Under the pieces are notes generated by a model that was not told where the DNA came from, did not search any database, and worked only from the letters and a program-made list of their open reading frames with translations. Below are positions 1 to 8,804 of a stretch of 48,381 bases of DNA, one piece after another; within the stretch, counting starts at the first letter, position 1, and every line of letters begins with the position of its first letter. Source of the stretch: an uncultured bacterium (GTDB lineage Bacteria; UBP6; UBA1177); the NCBI GenBank assembly GCA_905235605.1, contig CAJOMF010000004.1, positions 1 through 48,381 on the forward strand, given 5' to 3'. A program made the position numbers and the translations under genes.

Positions 1-168
1 AATCGTATCATCATCAATCATAGTCGGCTCGGTCGAATCAGAATCATCCGTGATCTCCGAGCTGCCGTCATCTACTTCATCAACCGGAACAAATCTTGTT
101 GCACCCTCTTCACAGGCAATCAGGAAAAAGAACAAAGAAACAAGAGCCAAAATTTTAAAAAATCTCAT
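1..168 (-). CDS. Lipoprotein, N-terminal part only
   Basis: The minus-strand gene starts at 168 and runs off the left edge, so only 56 codons are visible. A strong AGGAGG site lies at 174-179, just upstream of the ATG. The N-terminus is a short basic stretch, a Phe/Leu-rich hydrophobic core and a lipobox L-I-A-C at residues 16-19, so the mature protein should be a lipidated envelope protein. After the Cys comes an Asp/Ser/Glu/Thr-rich linker like those in the other lipoproteins of this window. The functional domain lies outside the window and cannot be named. Confidence 0.8.
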   Translation of the reverse strand, partial: MRFFKILALVSLFFFLIACEEGATRFVPVDEVDDGSSEITDDSDSTEPTMIDDDTI

Positions 169-202
169 ATCTGCCTCCTATAAAAAAACTCACAAACGCA
201 TT

Positions 203-230
203 ATTATACGGCTTTTTAAAAAATTGTAAA
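203..230 (-). promoter_or_regulatory. Promoter of the 168 lipoprotein gene
   Basis: Read on the minus strand, this is TTTACA, a 16-bp spacer and TATAAT, followed after about 25 bases by the AGGAGG site of the lipoprotein gene. Its -35 box overlaps the -35 box of the plus-strand promoter. Confidence 0.6.
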
Positions 231-252
231 GGTAAAGATTTTTCTGTATAAG
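224..252 (+). promoter_or_regulatory. Promoter of the phosphatase-yggS-tgt operon
   Basis: TTGTAA, a 17-bp spacer and TATAAG lie about 37 bp before the ATG at 290. The -35 hexamer shares five bases with the -35 of the divergent lipoprotein promoter, so the two polymerases should compete for the same DNA. Confidence 0.55.
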
Positions 253-289
253 CCACATGTTTTCAGTTTTTTGCAGAAGTGAGGTTTTT

Positions 290-856
290 ATGGCATCAAA
301 AGTGATAAAAAACAGTTACTGGGTGATTCCCGGCGAGATCATGGCAGGTCCGTTCCCGGGAAGCTCCGAAGAGTTCAACGCAAAGCTCCGCGTCCGCTCC
401 CTTTTTGACGCAGGAATCAGGGCTTTCATAAACCTTCAGGAAGAAGGCGAAATGGTGGCGAGAGACACGAAATACAACGAAAATTACTGGGATTTTTTCA
501 GACTTTTCCTCAAAAACAGCGGCGAAGAAGAAATCGAAGGCGGCGCGATCAGACGCTTTTCAGTCCCCGACAAAAATGTTCCGACTGTTGAACTTATGAA
601 GAAAATACTTGATGAAATCGATATGCTCCACGCGAAAAAAATCCCGATTTACATCCACTGCTGGGGCGGGATCGGCAGAACAGCAACCGTCGTAGGCTGC
701 TGGATGATGCGCCACGGAATTGCGACCAGAAGCACAGTTCTAGATGAAATTTTCACCCTGCGCCGGATCGGTGTCGATCCTGCTTATTTAGGGCTGAGGT
801 CACCTGAAACAGACGAGCAGGAACGCTTTGTCCTCGCATGGCAGAAAGGAGAATAG
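290..856 (+). CDS. Cys-based protein phosphatase (dual-specificity/PTP-like)
   Basis: The 188-aa protein carries the P-loop signature HCWGGIGRT at residues 123-131, with Cys124 as the expected nucleophile and Arg130 as the phosphate-binding residue of the C-x5-R motif. An N-terminal segment with a PGxxxxG stretch and a FINLQ segment resembles the DSP/PTP fold seen in bacterial tyrosine phosphatases. A longer frame opens at 257, but the ATG at 290 is preceded by GTGAGG and is the better start. It is the first gene of a tight operon with yggS and tgt. The substrate cannot be predicted: phosphotyrosine, phosphoinositide or RNA 5'-phosphate are all possible for this fold. Confidence 0.8.
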   Translation: MASKVIKNSYWVIPGEIMAGPFPGSSEEFNAKLRVRSLFDAGIRAFINLQEEGEMVARDTKYNENYWDFFRLFLKNSGEEEIEGGAIRRFSVPDKNVPTVELMKKILDEIDMLHAKKIPIYIHCWGGIGRTATVVGCWMMRHGIATRSTVLDEIFTLRRIGVDPAYLGLRSPETDEQERFVLAWQKGE

Positions 857-858
857 TT

Positions 859-2666
<1,808 letters not shown>

Positions 2667-2685
2667 CTGCAGGATTTTAAAAAAC

Positions 2686-2713
2686 TTGCCTTTCTTTCCT
2701 CTTTCCTTATTAT
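2686..2713 (+). promoter_or_regulatory. Promoter-like element before the heptamer repeat
   Basis: TTGCCT, a 16-bp spacer and TATTAT. A GAGGAG ribosome site (2733-2738) and a TTG codon (2745) follow, so the complete start signals of a gene are present. Confidence 0.45.
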
Positions 2714-2744
2714 ATGCAGTATTTGATTTTTTGAGGAGATAATT

Positions 2745-2840
2745 TTGTTAACAGAAAATATAAATTTTGCGGATCAGGAATCAGGAATCAGGAATCAGGA
2801 ATCAGGAATCAGGAATCAGGAATCAGGAATCAGGAATTAG
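2745..2840 (+). pseudogene. Stunted ORF: gene start running into heptamer repeats
   Basis: A TTG start six bases after GAGGAG opens a frame of 31 codons. The first ten (L-T-E-N-I-N-F-A-D-Q) look like ordinary coding sequence. The rest is three copies of a seven-residue repeat produced by the tandem heptamer, ending at a TAG made by one variant repeat unit. I read it as the 5' end of a gene whose body was lost or replaced at the island boundary. A short translated leader is the alternative. The parent family cannot be identified. Confidence 0.4.
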
Positions 2841-2848
2841 GAATCAGG
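2772..2848 (+). repeat. Tandem heptamer array, (AATCAGG) about 11 copies
   Basis: Eleven consecutive 7-bp units. Nine are exactly AATCAGG, the first is GATCAGG and the tenth is AATTAGG. The 7-bp period is not a multiple of three, so changes in copy number would shift any frame reading through it. There is no spacer structure, so it is not CRISPR. The AT-rich stretch from 2849 to 2964 holds no recognisable gene. Confidence 0.95.
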
Positions 2849-2964
2849 AATCCGCGTTCAATTATACCTAATTTAAATTTTAAGTCAAGTTTTTCGACTA
2901 AAAAAATTCAGAATTTTTCAATAATTTTAGGAACTTTACATCAACATTTTTAGGAGAAAAAGAG

Positions 2965-5235
2965 ATGAACATTTCTGCAAAAATCGACCAGATCATTGCT
3001 TTAAGAAAAAGCAAAATCAAAATTTTGAAGGAACAAAAAGAACGTTACAGCAAAATTAAAGAACGTGTCGCTGAGTTTGACAGATTCAAATCAATGCTCC
3101 GCAACAACCCGGAAAAGTTTGCTGCAATACAAGGTAATCAGGAAATAATCAACGGAATCACCGCTATTTCCACCGAAGATTTTCACTCCACCTTCAACAA
3201 CTATATGACAAAGTTAGATCAAATGATAAAACGTCTCGGCCGGGATAATCTCAACATCAGCTTTGTCGGTAGAGCAGGACAGGGGAAAAGCCTTGTAATG
3301 CAGAGAATCAGCGGATTGAACGGGGATATTATTCCAGCTTCTGACGGATCTGACTGCACCGGAACAAAATCTGTCATTCATAACTGTTCAGGCAGTAAGG
3401 TTGTCGCAACGATCAATTTCTTCAATGAATCCGAAATGGTAGGAAATGTTAACAAATATATAGATAAAATAAACAACGGTTCAAAAAGCAGCATAAAAAG
3501 GATAAATTCAGCGAGTGAAATACCGAATATAGACATATCATCAATTCGCAGCGCTATTCTGATGGATGATGTTGAAAGTAAATCTATCCTTGAACACTTA
3601 TCAAAATATGTAGAACATTATTCCGATTATTCACCCTATTTAGGAGAACAAAAAACTGTTTCCGAAACAGAAATAGAACGTTATGTCGCTCAATACAAAA
3701 ATGGAAATCCATCTGAAAAATATTTCCTCTATTTAGGAGTCAAATTTGCCGATATAATGTGCAGTTTTCCCCACTCCGATACAGGAAAAATTGAACTCGT
3801 TGATACAATAGGAATCGGAACAACATCTCTTGCAACGGAAGAAAAAATGCTTGACACGGTTGAAAACGACAGTGATGCCATCATTTTTATGTTCAGACCC
3901 GATGCATACCGTCCGAGGATAAGCAGTGACGAAATAGATGTTATAAAAAAGATTTCAGCAAGAGTAACCCCTGAATATTCCAAAGAAATGCTCTTTTGGG
4001 TTATAAACCGTGTAAATTCAGGGAAAGGTCAGAACTCAGCTTTTATTCCCGATATAGTCAGGCTGGCAGAAAGAGGCGATTATCCTGTCGCAAAAGTTCT
4101 TGATGTAGACTGCTTCTCAGATGATGAAGTTGAAAAAAAACTTCTTGTTCCTGTTTTGGAGCAGTTGGCCTCAAGAATCAAAGCTGTGGACAAGATGCTG
4201 ATAGAAAAACTCAATAAGTTGGGGGAAGATTCATATTCGGCATACCATCAAATCTGTAACGGCACCGAAAAAGCTTTGGCGAATTCCGCTTCGGAAGATA
4301 TGAAACGCCAGTTCTACAGTAAAATCGGAAAAACTAATGCAACATTGCTGAATAATCTTAGAGACCTTTTCCTCATTAAATATAACGAACTACGCAATCA
4401 GCCTTGCGTAGAATTTGAAGAAGCAAGCAACAAAAAACTCAAAAACATAATAACAAAATGTATCCCATCAAAAGAAGAAATAATGGAAATGCTCTGCAAC
4501 GGAAATAAAAACCAGCTGAATGTATATGAAGATTCGACCAATATTATGCGTATAAAAATCATTGACGACTTCAATGAACTCAACAATGTGCTGAACAGTG
4601 TAATCGAAAACATGAAAAAGGAAGTTCTCCATATTTTATCAGATCCAGATCTCGGCAATCTCTCTTTAATCGAACCTTTTAACGATCAGATATCTTCTTT
4701 CGAGTGGATAACACGATTCCTTGAAAAGACTAATGCTGAAGAAAAATATCCGGTTCTGGCCGACGCTTTGATGAAATTCAATGAGTATTCAATAAATGTT
4801 CAAGGGTTTCTGATTCATAAAATCCGCAACCAGCTTGATCCGATAGATTCGGCACTATCAGGAAGTATGCCAACAATTTACAGTCCGCTTTCTGACAAAG
4901 AAGACGTAGCGCAGGAAATTATTGTTCTGCTCCAAGAATGTGCGTCAAAAATAAAGGAAAATATAGATCATCAGATCTCAGATCTAAGCAGTGACCCGAA
5001 TCTTTCAATGTTTGCAGCAATAAAAGACCTCTACGACAGACTGACCTACGCCGGAGGAAACGACGAGACACAGACTCAGTGGCGTTATCTCTATGAAGAC
5101 TGGATGCATCTGATATGGAAAGATGAATACGAAGCAAAAAGCGGTCTTGTAACCGTGGCAAAGCAGTGGAACGAACTCGTTTCTCAGCTGAAAGATAACG
5201 ACAATCAAAAATATTTTGTTATATCGCAAGACTAA
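2965..5235 (+). CDS. Large dynamin-like GTPase, first gene of the three-gene cassette
   Basis: The 756-aa protein begins with a Lys/Glu-rich helical region (residues 1-95, probable coiled coil). A GTPase domain follows: G1 GRAGQGKS at 102-109, a candidate G2 Thr in DCTGTKS near 120-126, G3 DTIG at 280-283, and a weak G4 at INRVN (347-351) in place of NKxD. The wide G1-G3 gap and a long helical C-terminal half (about 400-756) without membrane segments fit the dynamin/GBP-like organisation rather than a Ras-like GTPase. The start follows AGGAG. The DNA is visibly AT-richer than the flanking housekeeping genes. It lies 12 bp before the second GTPase gene. The exact family was not recognised and the function is inferred from context only. 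Confidence 0.75.
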   Translation: MNISAKIDQIIALRKSKIKILKEQKERYSKIKERVAEFDRFKSMLRNNPEKFAAIQGNQEIINGITAISTEDFHSTFNNYMTKLDQMIKRLGRDNLNISFVGRAGQGKSLVMQRISGLNGDIIPASDGSDCTGTKSVIHNCSGSKVVATINFFNESEMVGNVNKYIDKINNGSKSSIKRINSASEIPNIDISSIRSAILMDDVESKSILEHLSKYVEHYSDYSPYLGEQKTVSETEIERYVAQYKNGNPSEKYFLYLGVKFADIMCSFPHSDTGKIELVDTIGIGTTSLATEEKMLDTVENDSDAIIFMFRPDAYRPRISSDEIDVIKKISARVTPEYSKEMLFWVINRVNSGKGQNSAFIPDIVRLAERGDYPVAKVLDVDCFSDDEVEKKLLVPVLEQLASRIKAVDKMLIEKLNKLGEDSYSAYHQICNGTEKALANSASEDMKRQFYSKIGKTNATLLNNLRDLFLIKYNELRNQPCVEFEEASNKKLKNIITKCIPSKEEIMEMLCNGNKNQLNVYEDSTNIMRIKIIDDFNELNNVLNSVIENMKKEVLHILSDPDLGNLSLIEPFNDQISSFEWITRFLEKTNAEEKYPVLADALMKFNEYSINVQGFLIHKIRNQLDPIDSALSGSMPTIYSPLSDKEDVAQEIIVLLQECASKIKENIDHQISDLSSDPNLSMFAAIKDLYDRLTYAGGNDETQTQWRYLYEDWMHLIWKDEYEAKSGLVTVAKQWNELVSQLKDNDNQKYFVISQD

Positions 5236-5247
5236 GGAGGTAAAATT

Positions 5248-6315
5248 ATGGAAGAAGTAAAAGTCAACGTTATGATGTTCGGGGGAAAACGCTGCGGAAA
5301 AACAAGCGTTATTGCAGCGATGAAAGACTGCTTCGGGGAAGTATTTAAGCAGGATTTATCTATTTTCTCTTCTGATGCGACATCTCCGATTCTGGAAGAC
5401 AAGCTAAACGAAATCAAAGATTCTTTCAATCTTGTAGATAAAGGAAGAACTTTCTCTGAAGATACTGCAGACTATAGCGGCACTTCAGAAATAAATGAAT
5501 ATAATATCTCGATTCAATTAAAGAAGTTACAAAAGGGAAAAAGCCTTATTAATCTGAACTTTATCGATTATCCGGGAGAATGGATAAAAAACAATCGCGG
5601 AGATGTCAGCGAGATAATGAAAAAAAGCCGCATCATTATGATTACAATTGACACTCCTTTTCTCATGGAGCATACACGTGACAACAAAAACGATTCAGTA
5701 GGCAGATACAATAATAAGAGAAATTCCTGTGATGCTATTGCAGATATGCTGCAAAACTCCTTTAGCGATGTAAACGACCAGACTTTTCCGATTATGATAA
5801 TGTTTGTCCCTCTTAAATGTGAAAAATATTACAATGCCGGAAAAATGAATCTTGTAAATGAGAAAATACATGCCGCCTACAAAAAAGTTTTCGATTTTGT
5901 GTCAGACAAATATCGGAAGATTTTTGAAGTTGCAATAACTCCGATCCTTTCTTTCGGCCCGAAAGGAATTGAATTCAGCCGTTTTGAAACCGATGAAAAT
6001 GGAGAAATAAAAGAAAACGCCGCAGGAATACCGGCAAATCCAATATATATTTTCAAAGCCCCCAAAAAAGAAGACAACAAATACTCTCCCCTGTATTGCG
6101 AACAGCCTATCCTCTATTCTCTGGCATATCTGTTGAGTGTTGCAGAAAAAGCAAAAAAAGAAGAACCTTGGTTGGTATGTTTTTTTACAGAATTCTTCGG
6201 CGGAGCTGCTTCTTTATATGATTTTATGGAACAAAAGAAAAAAATCATAAGAAATCTCAAAACAGAGGGCGACGGCTTCGAAATCTTTCAAGATCCGTTA
6301 GGATTTAAGGAGTAA
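5248..6315 (+). CDS. Second cassette GTPase, double-GTPase (DO-GTPase)-like family
   Basis: The 355-aa P-loop protein has G1 GGKRCGKTS at 12-20 and G3 DYPG at 107-110 followed by EW. A strand ending in IDTPFLME comes next, then VPLKCEKYY at 187-195 where NKxD would be expected, then ITPILSFGPKG, and a late YCEQPILY motif. The DYPGxW / VPxKCE / CEQP combination resembles, from memory, the TRAFAC GTPases called DO-GTPases that occur in predicted conflict operons. No membrane segments are seen. A TAAGGAGG site precedes the ATG. The gene sits 12 bp after the first GTPase gene and 2 bp before the third gene, so one transcript is likely. Confidence 0.7.
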   Translation: MEEVKVNVMMFGGKRCGKTSVIAAMKDCFGEVFKQDLSIFSSDATSPILEDKLNEIKDSFNLVDKGRTFSEDTADYSGTSEINEYNISIQLKKLQKGKSLINLNFIDYPGEWIKNNRGDVSEIMKKSRIIMITIDTPFLMEHTRDNKNDSVGRYNNKRNSCDAIADMLQNSFSDVNDQTFPIMIMFVPLKCEKYYNAGKMNLVNEKIHAAYKKVFDFVSDKYRKIFEVAITPILSFGPKGIEFSRFETDENGEIKENAAGIPANPIYIFKAPKKEDNKYSPLYCEQPILYSLAYLLSVAEKAKKEEPWLVCFFTEFFGGAASLYDFMEQKKKIIRNLKTEGDGFEIFQDPLGFKE

Positions 6316-6317
6316 AA

Positions 6318-7049
6318 ATGAAAACTCATATTTATGCGAGTTATAACAGATCGGCACCCGGTTTTTATTATGGCTGGTTCGATAACTCTCAAATTCAGTG
6401 TGATAAATTTCGCCCAGAAATTACGGATTCTCCCATATCAAAAATCTTTGAAACGGGCTACATTGATAATGTTGTCGGCAACATTTCCAAATACTGCAAT
6501 ATTGATTCCGGAGATTTTATTTTGTTGTATAAACGTCTGAAATATTCATATTCTGACGAAAAACTGGAATCCAAGCGTTTAAAATATAATTATGCCGACG
6601 AGAAAGACAAAGATCTCGGCAAAAATTTTATTATAAACATCGCCTTCACATTTGAAGGAAATGAAGTGAATAAATTCAAAAAATTCCACTCCTACTTCAA
6701 ACAGGAAGATGAAAAAACTATTGCCGAACTGCTTGCAGATTCCTTAATTCCCGACACAAACGATAACATTTTCGGATACTATATCGACGGCAAAATTTTC
6801 CAGCAATTTTTAGATGCAGCATCAAACCATCCATCTGATTCAAATAATTCTGAAAAAATAGAAGAATCTCTTGTTGTCGCAGTCAACAATTCTCAAGACA
6901 AGCGAGCCGATTTGAAAGAAAAATTTCATTTGCAAGACGACTGTCATTTCTCTTATGAAGCAAACAACAAACGTTACCGAGCTGAACAAGAACAAGCAAC
7001 TTCTTCTCAAAAGAATTGGTCAAACCATATAGTACAAAAGATTGGCTAA
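6318..7049 (+). CDS. Unrecognised third protein of the GTPase cassette
   Basis: The 243-aa soluble protein belongs to no family I recognise. The N-terminus (T-H-I-Y-A-S-Y-N-R-S-A-P-G-F-Y-Y-G-W) is aromatic and Gly-rich and may be an enzyme or ligand-binding core. Residues 72-85 and 86-99 form a diverged tandem duplication of 14 residues (KRLKYSYSDEK / KRLKYNYADEK). The C-terminal 50 residues are hydrophilic and probably flexible. AAGGAG precedes the ATG, 2 bp after the second GTPase stop. As the shortest, least conserved-looking member of the cassette it could be the adaptor or effector switched by the GTPases; that is inference. Confidence 0.65.
   Translation: MKTHIYASYNRSAPGFYYGWFDNSQIQCDKFRPEITDSPISKIFETGYIDNVVGNISKYCNIDSGDFILLYKRLKYSYSDEKLESKRLKYNYADEKDKDLGKNFIINIAFTFEGNEVNKFKKFHSYFKQEDEKTIAELLADSLIPDTNDNIFGYYIDGKIFQQFLDAASNHPSDSNNSEKIEESLVVAVNNSQDKRADLKEKFHLQDDCHFSYEANNKRYRAEQEQATSSQKNWSNHIVQKIG
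6531..6614 (+). repeat. In-gene tandem duplication, 2 x 42 bp
   Basis: Two adjacent 42-bp units encode KRLKYSYSDEK-LES and KRLKYNYADEK-DKD. Differences are spread over all codon positions, so the duplication is old rather than a fresh slippage event. Confidence 0.7.
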
Positions 7050-7092
7050 AATTGCCTGTATTGAAAAATCAGTGATTTCAAAAAGTTCACGG

Positions 7093-7156
7093 TGTCCGCA
7101 ACGCAGATCAGCGCACGGTTTCACGAAATAAGGGATTGAGGTTTTCAGCAGATTTT
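7093..7156. repeat. Imperfect direct repeat, left copy flanking the AbiE pair
   Basis: This 64-bp segment pairs with 8742-8804 at about 80 percent identity, including identical TGTCCGCAA and GCGCACGGTTTCAC blocks at a constant offset. It begins in the gap after the GTPase cassette and ends at the stop codon of the AbiEii-type gene. Confidence 0.8.
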
Positions 7157-8042
7157 AATTCCACCGTCCTTCTTCAGGATTCCATGTGGATATGACATCT
7201 GCTGTTTCTTCAAGAAGAGGTGTCACAAAGATTTTTATTCTTTCCATTGCATCAGACATCGATACTTGGATTAGTGCATTTTTCTTTTTCATAAAGGCTT
7301 TCCACCTTGTCCGGTGCATGGGATCAGAGAGGAAATCTTCACCGAAAGCAGCTGAATCCATCGTTATTTGAGTCTTTCGATTCCCGAATGTTTCTGTTAC
7401 GGCGTTTTTAAGTTCAGAAAAGGCAAATGAGAATTTTTTGGAGAGAACATAAATATCATAAAAATCCTTGTATCTGCTGTTCAGATATCCGTTGTGGATT
7501 ATCGCTTCCAGCTTTTCCGCGATTGACGACTCCAGCGAATAGGCATTGACTCGCGGCGGCTCCATGTCGAGAATTACAGGAAAATCCATTTTTACGGAAT
7601 TCGGATAGATGACATCACCGAAACCTATATCGATGCTTATCGGAATCTTTGTCCTGTCGAGGCAGGCAACCGCGGATATGCGAAGACCGTGATACTTCTT
7701 GAATTCTGCAATATCCTCGATCATAACTGAATCCGGAGCAAATATCAGCGCGTCATCTATTTCCTGCGAAAAAATATCCCGAAATATTTTTTCCATATCA
7801 TCTCTGCTGTTGGAGATTCTGCGTGCAAGCAGGTCAATATCCGTTGTGGCGCGTTCATAGCTGCGGTCAAAAACCGCATAGAGGAAAATCCCGCCTTTCA
7901 GAACAAAATGTTCGGAGTATTCGGAAACAGCGATTCTGTAAATCGTCCGCTCCAATCCGTAATATGTCAGTGCTTCCTGAAAAGTTATTCCGTTTTTGAC
8001 AGCAAAATTCTTAAGCCTTGCTTTTACCGATTCAGCATTCAT
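7155..8042 (-). CDS. AbiEii-type nucleotidyltransferase toxin
   Basis: The 295-aa protein has the DNA polymerase-beta-like nucleotidyltransferase signature of AbiEii/AbiGii toxins: LKGG at 48-51, then TTDIDL at 66-71 with the metal-binding Asp pair, a later ISIDIGFGD strand, and a KLEAIIHNG...RYKDFYDIY segment. Type IV AbiE toxins are paired with an AbiEi antitoxin encoded just upstream and stop growth during phage infection; related toxins add nucleotides to tRNA or other RNAs. The start shares one base with the AbiEi stop (TAATG), so the two are co-translated. The 3' end abuts the left copy of the flanking repeat. Confidence 0.9.
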   Translation of the reverse strand: MNAESVKARLKNFAVKNGITFQEALTYYGLERTIYRIAVSEYSEHFVLKGGIFLYAVFDRSYERATTDIDLLARRISNSRDDMEKIFRDIFSQEIDDALIFAPDSVMIEDIAEFKKYHGLRISAVACLDRTKIPISIDIGFGDVIYPNSVKMDFPVILDMEPPRVNAYSLESSIAEKLEAIIHNGYLNSRYKDFYDIYVLSKKFSFAFSELKNAVTETFGNRKTQITMDSAAFGEDFLSDPMHRTRWKAFMKKKNALIQVSMSDAMERIKIFVTPLLEETADVISTWNPEEGRWN

Positions 8043-8620
8043 TAAAGCAGCACCTCCAGATATATTCTGAGAATCTTTTCGCAGCGCAGACGCTTTGCAT
8101 AGTCGTAAAGCCTGTCGATCTGCCGGTCTTCGCGTTTAAGATAATTTCTAAGGATTTCGGACATTTCTTCGATTCCTACTTTGTTTCTGTAGTAGACAAT
8201 ATCGACCACAGTTTTTTCAATATCGAAAATATGAAAAATGTTGTCTCCTTCGCGAACTTCGGTGACTCCGATCTCCATTCTTGAAGAATCAAAGTAAAAA
8301 ATCCTGACTGCAGGCCATTCTGGAAGAGTGACGACCTTTTTACTGCGCTCGATCGCCACATCCACGGCATCAGGCAGAAAGTTGGTAAGCCCGTAATAGC
8401 GTGCGGCACTCATCAGACATATAACCCCGTTGCGGACAAAGGCTTCGGCACTGAAAAAATCGTTTTCATCGCCTTTATATGAAAGATTCTCGTAAGTTGT
8501 GCGGTTTATCCTGTGCAGAAAACCTTCATCTTCAAGTCTGCCGAGCTTGTAATAAGAAAACCCCAGACTTTTAAGTTCGTCGATCGTAACAAACTTTTTG
8601 CTTTCAGTAATTGCATTCAT
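8042..8620 (-). CDS. AbiEi-type antitoxin/transcriptional regulator
   Basis: The 192-aa partner of the downstream toxin. An N-terminal winged-helix-like region (about 1-60: a VTIDELKSLGFSYYKLGRL helix-turn-helix, then RINRTTYEN) is followed by the AbiEi C-terminal region (LMSAARYYGLTN, VDVAIERSKK, IFDIEKTVVDIVYYR). The frame is open to 8680, but the ATG at 8620 has GGAGG eight bases upstream and is preferred. Family members repress their own operon and neutralise AbiEii. A promoter and inverted repeat lie immediately upstream. Confidence 0.88.
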   Translation of the reverse strand: MNAITESKKFVTIDELKSLGFSYYKLGRLEDEGFLHRINRTTYENLSYKGDENDFFSAEAFVRNGVICLMSAARYYGLTNFLPDAVDVAIERSKKVVTLPEWPAVRIFYFDSSRMEIGVTEVREGDNIFHIFDIEKTVVDIVYYRNKVGIEEMSEILRNYLKREDRQIDRLYDYAKRLRCEKILRIYLEVLL

Positions 8621-8639
8621 GTCAATCACCTCCGCATAA

Positions 8640-8667
8640 ATCATACACTTTTCCTTACAAATTTCAA
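8640..8667 (-). promoter_or_regulatory. Promoter of the AbiE operon
   Basis: On the minus strand, TTGAAA, a 16-bp spacer and TATGAT. The predicted transcript would start only about 13 bases before the AbiEi ATG, giving a very short leader whose first bases are the GGAGG site. Confidence 0.5.
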
Positions 8668-8672
8668 CTAAT

Positions 8673-8698
8673 TTCTGCAATTATTTTTATTAGCAGAA
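8673..8698. promoter_or_regulatory. Candidate operator: inverted repeat upstream of the AbiE promoter
   Basis: TTCTGC and GCAGAA face each other across a 14-bp AT-rich centre, just upstream of the -35 box. Known AbiEi proteins bind inverted repeats in their own promoter, so this is a plausible autoregulatory site. The arms are only 6 bp and chance cannot be excluded. Confidence 0.3.
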
Positions 8699-8741
8699 TT
8701 TAATCAAAAAAAACTAAGAAACAGAATCAACATCTTGCTTC

Positions 8742-8804
8742 TGTCCGCAAAGCTAAATAGCGCACGGTTTCACAAAATAAAGGCTTGATTTTTCAGGAGA
8801 TTTT
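8742..8804. repeat. Imperfect direct repeat, right copy flanking the AbiE pair
   Basis: Partner of 7093-7156. It spans the last 35 bases of the ORF6N gene (stop at 8770) and the gap beyond it. The left copy therefore looks like a degraded copy of the ORF6N gene 3' end, whose reading frame partly survives (LLKTS against LLKNQ). Confidence 0.8.

Noticed and set aside
2772-2848. Repeat array as a CRISPR locus
   Set aside because: The units are 7 bp with no spacers between them and no cas genes nearby; it is a simple tandem repeat.
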